The notes: generated from the sequence alone by a model not told the origin. A stretch of DNA of 64,000 nucleotides from Allocoleopsis franciscana PCC 7113 (GCF_000317515.1 NC_019738.1:5234001-5298000), one strand, 5' to 3'; shown: positions 1-9,827, counted from the stretch's first letter. Numbers and translations are program-made.

Positions 1-1
1 G

Positions 2-1246
2 GTACGGATTCTGTTCTACGGTCAATCCATTACGAAGCAGGAATGGTGGCTTGAGGTAGAGAAGGACTTGAGGCAACGCTTTCCTAATGCGGATTTGCAA
101 ATCGAGAATCGTGCGATTGGGGGATTCGCCTCTCCTGTGCTCATCCGTACCGCTGAACATGACTTATACCCCTTCTATCCCGATCTTTTGATCTTCCATG
201 TCTATGGGCCAGAACCGGAATATGAGTCAATTATCGCCAACGTGCGCCGCCGCACCACCAGCGAAATCGCATTTCACTCCGACCACATCACTTGGCTACC
301 CACAGGCACTTTCTTGGATGATAAAGAAAAGGTTAATGGCTACCAGTGGCACGACTCTCATTCCACTGAATGGTTGCCCCAAATAGCCCAAAAGTATGGA
401 AGTGAATTGATCGAAATTCGTGAACCCTGGAAGCAATACTTAAAAGATAATTGGTTGAAACCCAAAGATTTGCTGTCCGACGATGCTCACTTAAACGATC
501 GCGGCAATTTTCTGCTAGGAAGTCTCGTCAAGCGACAACTTCGCTACAACCCAAAATTTCCCACCGATTCCTGGAAAGATTTGGTGAAAACTTATGTTGT
601 GGGAAAGGATGTGAAGTGGAAAAATGGCAAGCTGGTTCTAGAGTTTGAGGGGAATCGGGTAGATGTTATTGCTGCCAAAAGTACTGATAGCAAATCCCAC
701 CAAGGGCGGATTTTAATTGATGGCAAACCCCCTTCTCAATTTCCTGAACTTTATACCATTACACGACCAAGTCAAGCGATTGGTGTGGATTGGCCCGCTA
801 TCATACAAGTCTCTTGGGAAAAACCACTGATTATTGAAGATTGGACGGCACGAATTACTGAAATTAACGAAGATGCCAGCCAATTTAAATTTGAAGTTAG
901 AGGTTCTAAGACAGGGTTTGATGGCAGTGAGGTTAGCGATCGCAAGTTTGTGTCTAATTCCGGTCGAGTTGTGATTGAACCAGATAATTGGTGGTTGAAA
1001 AATTCCTATGAATACTCTCGCCAGCCGATTCCGAAAGGTTTTGAGGTTAAGTGGCAAGTTTTACCAATGTTTGTAGATGAATATGTTGTACCGAAGGTTG
1101 AAGACTCAAGTCAAGAGTATCTAACAACGTTGGCACAGAACTTGAGTAATGCCAAACATACGCTGGAAATTATCCCCAACGAAAAGGGGATTTTGCCGAT
1201 TCAATCTATTCGCGTTTACCGACCTCCACTTGTAGCTAAAGAGTAA
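2..1246 (+). CDS. SGNH/GDSL-type hydrolase, 5' partial
   Basis: The reading frame is open from the first bases of the window, so the true start lies upstream. The first visible residues include FYGQSIT, which fits block I of SGNH esterases with the nucleophilic serine in a GQS context. Later, DDAHLNDRG (near position 480-505) fits block V, with the catalytic Asp and His. The rest, about 250 residues, is beta-rich and unassigned, and may be a carbohydrate-binding or accessory domain. The family hydrolyses ester bonds, often acetyl groups on polysaccharides, but the substrate cannot be read here. It converges on the downstream histidine kinase gene, with 26 bp between the stops. Confidence 0.75.
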   Translation, partial: VRILFYGQSITKQEWWLEVEKDLRQRFPNADLQIENRAIGGFASPVLIRTAEHDLYPFYPDLLIFHVYGPEPEYESIIANVRRRTTSEIAFHSDHITWLPTGTFLDDKEKVNGYQWHDSHSTEWLPQIAQKYGSELIEIREPWKQYLKDNWLKPKDLLSDDAHLNDRGNFLLGSLVKRQLRYNPKFPTDSWKDLVKTYVVGKDVKWKNGKLVLEFEGNRVDVIAAKSTDSKSHQGRILIDGKPPSQFPELYTITRPSQAIGVDWPAIIQVSWEKPLIIEDWTARITEINEDASQFKFEVRGSKTGFDGSEVSDRKFVSNSGRVVIEPDNWWLKNSYEYSRQPIPKGFEVKWQVLPMFVDEYVVPKVEDSSQEYLTTLAQNLSNAKHTLEIIPNEKGILPIQSIRVYRPPLVAKE

Positions 1247-1272
1247 AAGCTCAAGGATAAAAAGTTCAGTCT

Positions 1273-2553
1273 TTAAGCAATGGGAATAGAGATCGCAAAC
1301 TCCGTTCCCTCTCCCAATACCGAATAACAAGTCAGACTACCACCATGAGTTTCTTCCACAATCTGACGGCTAATAGATAACCCTAATCCTGTTCCTTGAC
1401 CGACGGGTTTTGTCGTAAATAATTGGTCAAAGATTCTCGACTCAACGTCTTCTGTCATCCCGGTGCCATTGTCTTTAATTTTAATCACGACACTTTGATG
1501 ATTCTCACTCAATTGAGTTTGAATTGTGATGGTATTAGGCTGCTCAGTGATATCAGCCAAGCTACGACTCTCATTCAAGTCTTCACAAGCATCGATCGCA
1601 TTTGCTAAAATATTCATAAATACCTGATTCAGTTGACCCAAATAGCATTTAACTAAAGGAATTTCTCCATAGTCTTTAATGACTTGAATTTCTGGACGGG
1701 TATTGTTACCTTTTAATCGATGTTGTAATATCATCAAGGTACTATCAATTCCCTCATGAATATTGGTTGATACTTGAGAATCTATATCTCCACGCGAAAA
1801 AGTCCGCAGGGAGTTACTAATATGAACAAGGCGACTGGTACTTTCTGTCATGACAGAAAGCATCCTAGGTAACCGTTCTAAGAAATAATCTAACTTTATA
1901 TTTTTTGCATGTTGCTCAATCTCTAATCCTGGCTCAGTAAATTGTTCTTGATAGAGTCGGATATGATTAATTAAATTTCTGACCCCCTCACTGGATAGCT
2001 CAGTATAGCCCGCAATACAGGTCAGGGGATTATTCATTTCATGGGCAACACCGGCGACTAACTGACCGAGAACCGCCATTTTTTCCTGCTGAAGCAGTTG
2101 AAGTTGGGCTTGTTGCAACTGCTTCATGGTCTCTCTAACTTCTTTGACATCCTTCAGCGTTTTGTTGATGGTAATGGCTAAATCTTCAAAATTGATCGGC
2201 TTGGTGATGAAATCAAAAGCACCACAATTCATAGCTGTTCTAATATTTTTCATATCGCCATAGGCAGAAATCACCACAGCTTTAAGCGTCTCATCGATTT
2301 CGCGTAATTTATTGAGCAAGGTGAGACCATCCATTTCTGGCATATTAATATCGGTCAACACCATGTCTATTTGGTGTCCGCTTTTCAGTTTATCTAACGC
2401 TTCTTTACCATTATGGACAAATATTAACTCAATTTCTTTAGCGATAATTTTCTTCCTTAATCGCTGTTTAATTAGGCGCTCTAACTCTAATTCATCATCA
2501 ACAATTAGGATTTTGGCTGGTGTCACGTCGCTTGGCTCTACATCAAAAGTCAC
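1273..2553 (-). CDS. Response regulator-histidine kinase hybrid (REC-HisKA-HATPase)
   Basis: A 426-aa soluble signalling protein. An N-terminal receiver domain (about residues 13-130) carries the phospho-acceptor Asp68 in LTDINMPEMDG. A short coiled coil follows (about 130-160), then a dimerisation/phospho-acceptor domain with His171 in GVAHEMNNPL. The C-terminal ATPase domain has N box (ANAIDAC), G1 (DNGTGM) and G2 (GTGLGLS) motifs. There is no membrane segment, so it probably relays phosphate from another kinase. The start is GTG at 2553, preceded by GGAGG with good spacing; an overlapping ATG two bases upstream runs straight into a stop. It lies 117 bp downstream of the giant multi-kinase gene on the same strand, so the two may be cotranscribed and functionally linked. 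Confidence 0.88.
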   Translation of the reverse strand: MTFDVEPSDVTPAKILIVDDELELERLIKQRLRKKIIAKEIELIFVHNGKEALDKLKSGHQIDMVLTDINMPEMDGLTLLNKLREIDETLKAVVISAYGDMKNIRTAMNCGAFDFITKPINFEDLAITINKTLKDVKEVRETMKQLQQAQLQLLQQEKMAVLGQLVAGVAHEMNNPLTCIAGYTELSSEGVRNLINHIRLYQEQFTEPGLEIEQHAKNIKLDYFLERLPRMLSVMTESTSRLVHISNSLRTFSRGDIDSQVSTNIHEGIDSTLMILQHRLKGNNTRPEIQVIKDYGEIPLVKCYLGQLNQVFMNILANAIDACEDLNESRSLADITEQPNTITIQTQLSENHQSVVIKIKDNGTGMTEDVESRIFDQLFTTKPVGQGTGLGLSISRQIVEETHGGSLTCYSVLGEGTEFAISIPIA

Positions 2554-2670
2554 ATAAACCTCCGCGCATTCTGGAAGCTCACTTTATAGAAGGGGTAGGA
2601 GGAAAAACGACCTACCACTGTATGTTATAAACCAGATATCATCGCGATCGCTTGAGCAATTCTCTCCGTA

Positions 2671-5600
2671 TCAAACGGATAAACACCTGGGCAAAGTGAT
2701 AATAAACTCCGTATAAGCTCCCGGTTCGGTTTCCACTTTCAAGGTGCCGCCATGCTGCCCCACAATAATCTCATGAGTCAGTGACAACCCCAATCCTGTA
2801 CCTTCTCCCGTCGGTTTGGTGGTAAAGAAGGGATTGAAGATTTTTTCGGTAAGTTCGGGTGGAATCCCCATACCATTATCACGGATGCGGATTTCTACAG
2901 CTTCCCCTAAATGTTGGGTTTTCACCCAAATCGTGGGGGTAAAGACTTCCTCCTCGTGAGACAGATGTCCCTGTTGGTTGTTCTCCTGCTGTTGTTGATA
3001 GTGTTTCTGCTTTGCCTGGACAGCATAACAAGCATTATCGATCATGTTGATAAAAGCGCGGTTAAGGTCGCCGGATACTACCTCCCATTGACCGATAGAG
3101 TCGTCATAGTCCTTGCAAATCACCACATTAAATTGACTATTGATCGCACGTTTACTGTGATACGCTAACTGCACGGCTTGGTCAAGCAAACTGTTGAGGT
3201 CAGTGGGTTGGTGTTGACCGCTATCCATGCGTGCGTGCTGCATCATACTGTGAATAATACCCTCAGCCCGTTGACCATGTTGATGAATGGCGGCAGCATT
3301 ATCTCGAATGTCGATTAACATCTGTTTCATGTAATCTAAAGTGTCTGCATCAAGATGTTCAGTTTGATTATCCATTTCTGCTAGAAGTTCCTCGGTCAAC
3401 TCCACAGAACCCTCGGCATAATTGTTGACAAAATTGAGCGGATTCCTAATTTCATGCGCCACCCCAGCGGTTAAAGCACCCAAGGAGGAAAGTTTTTCTT
3501 TGGCAATAATCTGCTTTTGGGCGGCTTTTAAGGCGGCGGTTCTCTGTTCGACTTTTGCTTCTAGGGTGTGGGAATATTCTTCAAGTTGCTGGTTGGCTTG
3601 TTCTAAATCGTGATTGAGATGGGACAGTTCATTCAGAAACTTTTCTCGTTCTGCTTCTGCCTGTTTGCGTTCTGTGATATCTGTAAAAGCCGCGATCGCG
3701 TAAGCAATATTGCCCTCTTCGTCATAGATAGGCGTTCCCAACACTTCTATGGGAATACTTTTATCAGAGTGGCGTATTTCCATATCATCAATTTTCACCG
3801 TTTTCCCTTGCAAGGCTTGAGCAATTGGCTCGCGAGTACTGGGGTAAAATTGATTAGTTCCAGCGAGATAGGCTTGATAAACTTCTGGTAATTGCTCGGC
3901 GGTGAGTGTATCAACAACGCCTTGACCGAGAATCTGTTGTCCAATTTGATTGGTATAGTAGGGCTGACCTTGCCTATTGGTGACAAACACTCCCGCTGGC
4001 ATTGCATTGAGAAATTGCCTCATTCGGCTCTCACTTTCGCGCACTTGAGCGTAGAGTTGGGCATTAACAATTGCGATCGCAACTTGTGAAACTAAAACTT
4101 CTAATACTTTTACCCTCTCTTGGGTAAAAGCCGCCACTGCCAGATTATTCTCTAGGTAAATAATACCTTGCAGCTTGGATTGATAAACAATCGGTAAACA
4201 AAGGATTGATTTGGGTTGAGAGTTTTGAATATAGGAATCTGCATTAAACGGCTCGGCAATCGTTGCGTCGTTTAAGACAAGATTTTTTTGGCTCCTCAAG
4301 ACATAGTTGACAACGGAGAGAGGCAAATCCTGGCTTGTCTCCACCGGAATCGATTGTAAAATCGTCACGACTTCATCAGTTGTCTTACCCGTCGCTTCAA
4401 TGTAGAGTTGTTCATCTTTGAGCAGCAGCAGTACAGCTTTTTGAGCCGCCGCGTTTTCCAACAAAATTTTGATTAATTTATTCAACAACTTTTCCAGGAC
4501 AATTTCACTCGTAATCACTTGAGAAAGTTTGATAAAACTCGCTAAGTCTAAGAAATTGCTAAAATGACCCGTGGATGTGCTTTCCGTCGTGGTGTGAGTA
4601 ACTTTGAGTTGTGGGATTTCCGGCTTGTAAGTTTGCGTTTTGAGAAAAGGATATCGGGATTCTAAATCTTTAACTTTCGCGATCGCTCCCCAGGTAAAAT
4701 AACCATAGTAGGCTTCGAGCATATAGGTTTGGGTAACTTTTTCTCGACCACAAGCGAGATAAAATTCTGCTGCTAGTTCATTCGCTAGCGCTTCTTCCTG
4801 AATGTACCCCTGTTTTTTGGCACCTTGAATAGCACAATCGTAGTAATCCATTGCTGCCAAAGGGCGTTTTAAAACATGGGCTTTTTCTGCCTCTACCAAG
4901 TCATATTTATGCTGAAAATTCATGGGCGCATAGAATGCCCATTGCTTCATCTTTTCTTGATTAAATTGAACTTGGAGCAAATATTTTTTTCGTTTGCGGG
5001 GTGAGAGCGATGAACTAATTTTTAGGAGGATGAGAGAATGGTAAAAATTATGTTCAGCTACATAAATTGTACCGACAACTGCATCTAAGTAACTTACAGC
5101 GTGTTCGGCATGAATTAGGGCATTAGTGTAATCTTTAAAATTATAAAGCAAGATTAACTTAAACAGGTGGAAGCAAAATATAATCATTCTATAATTTGCT
5201 TCTTCTAGCCGTAAAAACATCGTTTCTTCTTGAAAATCGGCTCCTGTTAACAAGCAAGGAGATTCAGCTTTACCAGCTAAGTTTAATGCCACTTGCCGAC
5301 CCACTTTAAGGTAAAAAATTCCAAATTCTTGCTTTAATTTTTCTAGTAATTCTTCATAAGGCTCGGTCTTTTGAGCAACAACCGCTAGGTTTTCTCCGCT
5401 AAAAAACAAGTACATACAATACTCCGCACTGCCATATCCCATATATTCAGCATTCCCTGTTTCTAACCCCGTTTGAATTGCGGTTATGAAATTTTTCATG
5501 GCTTCCCGAAGGGGTTCTTTCCAGGGTTGGATATGGCTGGCAAAGACTTTGTGTACTTGACATTTAATCGGATCACTGGCAAATTGCTCTAACACATTTA

Positions 5601-8600
5601 AGGACAATCGTCCAAATTCATACCCTGCCTCAATATCATCCAATGCACCACATAGAAGCAAACCGTAGAGGCAATATCCGTAAGCGGAAGAGGCGGCATT
5701 ACCATACTGAACGGATAAATGAACCAGTGACAAAATCACTGGAAATAACAATGCAGGCTGAGCAAAGTAAACTGGAGGGATAAGAGTCGCTAAGATATGA
5801 GTGGCTGCCAGTTTGACAGCATCATTCATCTTGGGTAAATCTGCCAATTTAGCGATTTGATTGACTTCAAACCTCAATTGTGACCGCAAATGCTCCGAGA
5901 TTTGTTCAATGCCCGCTGAGTCTTTTGGCAGCGGATTTCCTAATAGATCCAGAATTTCTAATCCTGTATCAATGGCTGCGATAAAATTGCCTTGGCTGGT
6001 ATAAAATTTAATCTTCTTTTCGTAAATTTTTACTTGATCAAGGACTGTTTTTGCCTGTTTTAGGGCAATATCAATTAACGCTTTTGACTGTTGATAGTTG
6101 GTGTTTAAGTATTCTACTTCCACCGCTTCGATATAGAGATTTAGTGTTAAATCATACTGATGAATCCAACTATCTGCGGAAATCAGTCCAAGCCCTATTT
6201 TTAAATACTTAAGGGAGGGTTCATATGCCGTTGCTGCCTTGGCTTTGACAGCAGCTATTAAATTAAGTTGAGCTAGCTTGACTTTTTCTGTGGGTTCGGC
6301 AATCAACTCAATACCAATGTTTAGTTGATTGACAACTTCAAAGATATTTTCTTCAATTTCTGATTCCGGAATAGATTCAAGTAGCAATTTACCGATTTTT
6401 AGGTGGGTTTCTCGTTTTGAAGATTCGGGAATCAGTGAATAAGCGGCTTGCTGTACGCGATCATGTAAAAACTTGTAACCAACTCCAGCAATTGTAGATT
6501 TTAGATTTTGGATTTTGGATAGCTTATCATCCTCTCTTTCACTCAAAAATTCGCTTCCAGTTTCATTAGGTTCTACTTCAATTTCTTCAAACACAAGGGG
6601 GATTTTATAGGCTTCGCTCAACGGTAGAATTAACCCTGCTTGTAAAGCGGGATAGAGTGCAATAGCCGTTGTAATAGGAGACTGTTCGCTGACAATTGAC
6701 AACACATCTAAAGTAAATTTATCCCCGACACAAGCCGCTAATTTTAAAACTTTGACAGTTGCTTCTGGCAGCTTTTGTATTCTTCTGGTGACCAGTTCCA
6801 CCACCGTCTGATCAGCAATGCAAATAGCCTGGATTTCCTCTAAATTCCATTGCCAAGAAGCGGTGCTAAAATCAAACCTTAATAAATTTTCTTGATAAAT
6901 GGTTTGGAGTAATTGAGTTAAGAAAAAAGGATTACCTTTTGTTATATTACAGATTAATTCTGCTAACTCCTTAGTTTTTTCATTCTGAGGATGAAAAAGA
7001 CCGTTTAATTCGGCATTTTCTTCAATACAATTATTACATGTATCGGTAATTAATTGAGTAACATCAGCTAATTCAAGAGGTTGCAGAACAATATTATTAA
7101 CCACTGCCCCTGCCTGTTGAATTTCTTCTACTATCTGAATTAAAGGATGGGTAGGACTGACTTCATTATCTCGATAAGCACCGATCAATAGTAAATATTT
7201 ATGGTCTGAATCAGTGGCTAATAATTGCATTAATTTTAAAGTCGCCGAATCAGCCCATTGTAAATCATCTAAAAATATCACTAAAGGATGTTGCTTTTGA
7301 GTAAAAACCTGAATAAATCTTTTAAAGACTCGATTGAAACGATTTTGTGAGGCTATTGGCTCCAGTTGTGGAACTTCTGGCTGTTTACCAATAATTAATT
7401 CTACTTCTGGAATCACGTCGATAATTACTTGTCCATTTGACCCAATAGCCGTTAAAATCTTGTTGCGCCAATCTTGTAATTTGGCATTATTTTCCGTCAA
7501 TAATTGACGCATCAATGACCCAATCGCTTGAGTTAGGGATGCATAGGGAATATTTCGCTTAAATTGGTCAAATTTTCCAGCAATAAAGTAACCCCGTTGG
7601 CGTGTAATGGGTTTATTCACTTCATTGACAACAGCCGATTTTCCAATACCAGAGTAACCCCTAACGAGCATCAACTCAGTTTGAAAAGGCTTTTTATCCT
7701 GTGTTTCTCCCCCAGAAACTCGCTCAAAAGCAGCTAAGAGTTGAGTGACTTGGGTTTCTCGACCATATAATTTTTGTGGAATTAATAATTGACTTAAAAT
7801 ATCTAAGCGTCCTGGACTAAAATTAGTAATTTCTATTGGGTTGTTGAACGAATTGAGACAAAATTCTAAATCAGCTAATAGTCCCGCTGCACTTTGATAT
7901 CTGTCTTCCGCATTTTTTGCCATCAATTTCATGACAATTGCTGAAATAGCTGAAGGAATTTCTGGATTTAATTGCTGTACAGGTGTGGGAGATTGGGCAA
8001 TATGGCTATAAACAATCTCTAATAGGTCATGGCTCTGAAACGGCAATTGACCCGTGAGCATTTCATATAAGGTAACACCTAGAGAGTAGAAATCTGTCCG
8101 ATAGTCAAGGGTGCGATTCATCCTCCCGGTTTGTTCAGGAGACATGTAAGCGAGAGTCCCTTCAAACGAATTAGGATTATTGAAAATAGGGTTTTCTTTA
8201 GACAGGCGTGAGGCAATACCAAAGTCATTTAATTTAACAATTTCACTCGGAAAATTGATGATGATATTACTGGGTTTAATGTCTTTGTGAATAATCTGGT
8301 TCTGATGCAGGTAATCTAAAGCCTGAGTGAGTTGAATGGCAATCCTCAAACAAGTCGTAATAGAGAGTTTTTCAGTTTGTAAATGTTGATCAAGGGAATG
8401 ACCCCCAAAGTCTTCTAGGAGTAGCGCTAGACGATGGTTAAAAGTTTCGAGACTTAGGGCTTTGACAATATTAGAATGCTCTAAATTTTGCCGAATTTGA
8501 TACTCGTGCTTGAGGTGGGTAATGGCTTCTAGGCTAGGATACTTGGCTTTGAGGAGTTTGAGGATTCTTGACTCTGGGTGAGAGGGTATCTGTCCTCGAT

Positions 8601-8664
8601 AGATAATTGTTTCCACCCCTTCGTGCAGAGTGGAGATGATTTGGTATTGAGCTAAAATATTCAT
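2671..8664 (-). CDS. Giant Ser/Thr kinase-AAA ATPase-GAF-PAS-histidine kinase
   Basis: About 1997 aa from the ATG at 8664; an upstream TTG at 8724 would add 20 residues that look unlike the family start. Domain order: eukaryotic-type Ser/Thr kinase (HKDIKPSN at about 126-133, NDFG at 146-149, SPEQ segment); AAA-type ATPase with Walker A GYSGIGKS at about 336-343; a long helical TPR-like middle region; a GAF domain near 1370-1530; a PAS domain near 1550-1670; a coiled coil; and a histidine kinase with its acceptor His near 1737 (GVAHEIRNPL) and GTGLGLS near the end. This architecture is the cyanobacterial 'multi-sensor signal transduction multi-kinase' family, with two kinase chemistries in one chain. 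The ligand is unknown. The REC-kinase gene downstream is a plausible partner. Confidence 0.9.
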   Translation of the reverse strand: MNILAQYQIISTLHEGVETIIYRGQIPSHPESRILKLLKAKYPSLEAITHLKHEYQIRQNLEHSNIVKALSLETFNHRLALLLEDFGGHSLDQHLQTEKLSITTCLRIAIQLTQALDYLHQNQIIHKDIKPSNIIINFPSEIVKLNDFGIASRLSKENPIFNNPNSFEGTLAYMSPEQTGRMNRTLDYRTDFYSLGVTLYEMLTGQLPFQSHDLLEIVYSHIAQSPTPVQQLNPEIPSAISAIVMKLMAKNAEDRYQSAAGLLADLEFCLNSFNNPIEITNFSPGRLDILSQLLIPQKLYGRETQVTQLLAAFERVSGGETQDKKPFQTELMLVRGYSGIGKSAVVNEVNKPITRQRGYFIAGKFDQFKRNIPYASLTQAIGSLMRQLLTENNAKLQDWRNKILTAIGSNGQVIIDVIPEVELIIGKQPEVPQLEPIASQNRFNRVFKRFIQVFTQKQHPLVIFLDDLQWADSATLKLMQLLATDSDHKYLLLIGAYRDNEVSPTHPLIQIVEEIQQAGAVVNNIVLQPLELADVTQLITDTCNNCIEENAELNGLFHPQNEKTKELAELICNITKGNPFFLTQLLQTIYQENLLRFDFSTASWQWNLEEIQAICIADQTVVELVTRRIQKLPEATVKVLKLAACVGDKFTLDVLSIVSEQSPITTAIALYPALQAGLILPLSEAYKIPLVFEEIEVEPNETGSEFLSEREDDKLSKIQNLKSTIAGVGYKFLHDRVQQAAYSLIPESSKRETHLKIGKLLLESIPESEIEENIFEVVNQLNIGIELIAEPTEKVKLAQLNLIAAVKAKAATAYEPSLKYLKIGLGLISADSWIHQYDLTLNLYIEAVEVEYLNTNYQQSKALIDIALKQAKTVLDQVKIYEKKIKFYTSQGNFIAAIDTGLEILDLLGNPLPKDSAGIEQISEHLRSQLRFEVNQIAKLADLPKMNDAVKLAATHILATLIPPVYFAQPALLFPVILSLVHLSVQYGNAASSAYGYCLYGLLLCGALDDIEAGYEFGRLSLNVLEQFASDPIKCQVHKVFASHIQPWKEPLREAMKNFITAIQTGLETGNAEYMGYGSAEYCMYLFFSGENLAVVAQKTEPYEELLEKLKQEFGIFYLKVGRQVALNLAGKAESPCLLTGADFQEETMFLRLEEANYRMIIFCFHLFKLILLYNFKDYTNALIHAEHAVSYLDAVVGTIYVAEHNFYHSLILLKISSSLSPRKRKKYLLQVQFNQEKMKQWAFYAPMNFQHKYDLVEAEKAHVLKRPLAAMDYYDCAIQGAKKQGYIQEEALANELAAEFYLACGREKVTQTYMLEAYYGYFTWGAIAKVKDLESRYPFLKTQTYKPEIPQLKVTHTTTESTSTGHFSNFLDLASFIKLSQVITSEIVLEKLLNKLIKILLENAAAQKAVLLLLKDEQLYIEATGKTTDEVVTILQSIPVETSQDLPLSVVNYVLRSQKNLVLNDATIAEPFNADSYIQNSQPKSILCLPIVYQSKLQGIIYLENNLAVAAFTQERVKVLEVLVSQVAIAIVNAQLYAQVRESESRMRQFLNAMPAGVFVTNRQGQPYYTNQIGQQILGQGVVDTLTAEQLPEVYQAYLAGTNQFYPSTREPIAQALQGKTVKIDDMEIRHSDKSIPIEVLGTPIYDEEGNIAYAIAAFTDITERKQAEAEREKFLNELSHLNHDLEQANQQLEEYSHTLEAKVEQRTAALKAAQKQIIAKEKLSSLGALTAGVAHEIRNPLNFVNNYAEGSVELTEELLAEMDNQTEHLDADTLDYMKQMLIDIRDNAAAIHQHGQRAEGIIHSMMQHARMDSGQHQPTDLNSLLDQAVQLAYHSKRAINSQFNVVICKDYDDSIGQWEVVSGDLNRAFINMIDNACYAVQAKQKHYQQQQENNQQGHLSHEEEVFTPTIWVKTQHLGEAVEIRIRDNGMGIPPELTEKIFNPFFTTKPTGEGTGLGLSLTHEIIVGQHGGTLKVETEPGAYTEFIITLPRCLSV

Positions 8665-8845
8665 CTTTGAAGGGCTTGTGCGAGTGAAAACTCTATCTTG
8701 ACGCAGATTCACCTCTTCGCTCAAAAGCCCTCTAACTGAAGGTCATACTGCACCCTACGCCAAGGTTGTTTTTATGGGTACCAACTTTGATACCACGGCT
8801 CCATTTGCTTAATCTCAGTCGTTTGACCGATAAAAGCATTGTGTC

Positions 8846-8867
8846 AATATAGCTACATAGCTATATT
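8846..8867. promoter_or_regulatory. Perfect dyad (operator candidate) upstream of DUF3122 gene
   Basis: Two perfect 10-bp arms (AATATAGCTA and its complement) are separated by CA. The dyad ends 16 bp before the ATG at 8884. The size and symmetry suit a dimeric repressor or activator of the MarR or ArsR kind. A related palindrome, AATAGCTATT, sits inside the psbA promoter at 9808-9817, so one regulator may control both genes. The regulator is not identified in this window. Confidence 0.45.
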
Positions 8868-8883
8868 ATCAGGTAAGTGACTC

Positions 8884-9414
8884 ATGATACACCCATTCCA
8901 TCGGTCAATCGTCTCCTGTCTACTCTTGCTCAGCTTATTACTGCTGATGAGCTTCGGTAGCTTCAATCCGAAAACCGCAACGGCGGCTGTCTTGGAAACA
9001 GAAGAAGCGCCAGGGCAGATGCTCTACCAATCCAGGCAAACCCTGCGGGATCAGACGGGCAATCGTTGGCAAGCGATCGCATTTAAGCGCATCAAACCTG
9101 ATGGTACAATCTCTCTTAACTTGCGACTGGTTGGCTTTCCGGGTGTGGTGGAACTCGATCATACTCAACCCTTGATCTTAACCACCTCTTTGGGACAACG
9201 TCTGACGGCAAAGAACATTTCTCGCAACGTCCTGACGGACACTCTATCAGCGACCAACATAGGACAGTATGATGTCATGCCTGTCTTATCCCAGTTAAAA
9301 GCGGAGATTCCACTCCAACTCACCTTAATCACAACCAGTGGCTCAGTGGTTAAATTACTAGTTCCACCCAATGCCATTCAAGAGTGGCAAACTCTGGCAA
9401 CTCTTGAAGTGTAA
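8884..9414 (+). CDS. DUF3122 family exported protein
   Basis: A 176-aa protein with a hydrophobic N-terminal segment (about residues 8-25) ending near TATAAV, consistent with a Sec signal peptide. The mature part begins with a run typical of cyanobacterial DUF3122 proteins (LYQSRQTLRDQTGNRWQAIA) and is beta-rich. The function is unknown; the family is found almost only in cyanobacteria and is expected in the periplasm or thylakoid lumen. The start is ATG with GGTAAG upstream. It lies just before a decayed flavoprotein gene and a divergent psbA, and a perfect dyad precedes it, so a shared role in photosystem II function under low oxygen is possible but inferred. Confidence 0.8.
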   Translation: MIHPFHRSIVSCLLLLSLLLLMSFGSFNPKTATAAVLETEEAPGQMLYQSRQTLRDQTGNRWQAIAFKRIKPDGTISLNLRLVGFPGVVELDHTQPLILTTSLGQRLTAKNISRNVLTDTLSATNIGQYDVMPVLSQLKAEIPLQLTLITTSGSVVKLLVPPNAIQEWQTLATLEV

Positions 9415-9473
9415 GTTAAATTACTGCAAAGCATCTGGGGTTAAGATGGGCATTAACGAGGTCTCTACGATTA

Positions 9474-9745
9474 ATGGCTCATATTGTTGTAATTGGTGCA
9501 GGAATTGGGGGATTGCCAATCCAGTCTTGCCCGATCCAGTTACCGGACAGCGACGACGTGCGATCGCACTTCAAGGACGTTGGGTGAGTTGGAGTAAAAA
9601 GGCTTTTGAGCAATTTTTCCTCGCCAAGATGCGTTGCGGTCTATCTGTACCCTGGTTCGAGCGTTGGGGATTGCGATCTCTCGGTCTGTCCCTCGTTAAA
9701 CCCATTGAGAACGAATCAAGTATCACTCATGAGTGTTCAAACTAA
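9474..9745 (+). pseudogene. Internally deleted FAD flavoprotein (sulfide:quinone reductase-like)
   Basis: From ATG 9474, frame 3 encodes MAHIVVIGAGIGGLP, the dinucleotide-binding N-terminus typical of SQR/NDH-2-like flavoproteins, where TAYELR would normally follow. Instead the frame shifts and stops at 9585-9587. In frame 2, about 9530-9745 encodes a C-terminus of the same family (RRRAIALQGRWVSW, KKAFEQFFLAKM, then LGLSLVKPIE). About 300 codons are therefore missing, and both ends survive out of frame. The remnant cannot be functional. Whether the parent was a sulfide:quinone reductase or a related NAD(P)/FAD oxidoreductase cannot be settled from the ends alone. It lies directly upstream of a low-oxygen-type psbA. 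Confidence 0.7.
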
Positions 9746-9797
9746 TTCTGGCTGATAGGCTTGTAATTTCAAACCCATTAGCCAAACTACAATTTTA

Positions 9798-9827
9798 TTG
9801 ACAATTTAATAGCTATTTGGTTATATA
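9798..9827 (+). promoter_or_regulatory. psbA promoter with embedded palindrome
   Basis: TTGACA at 9798-9803 and TATATA at 9822-9827, 18 bp apart, form a good sigma-70-type promoter about 83 bp before the psbA ATG. A perfect palindrome, AATAGCTATT (9808-9817), occupies the spacer, where a bound regulator would block or remodel polymerase. Its core, TAGCTA, is shared with the dyad before the DUF3122 gene. Confidence 0.5.

Noticed and set aside
713-1057. Minus-strand frame inside the SGNH gene
   Set aside because: Antisense to a well supported coding region; no start signal.
9371-9745. 124-aa frame as an independent protein
   Set aside because: Its start overlaps the DUF3122 gene, and its C-terminal half is a recognisable flavoprotein end; it is the out-of-frame part of a pseudogene.
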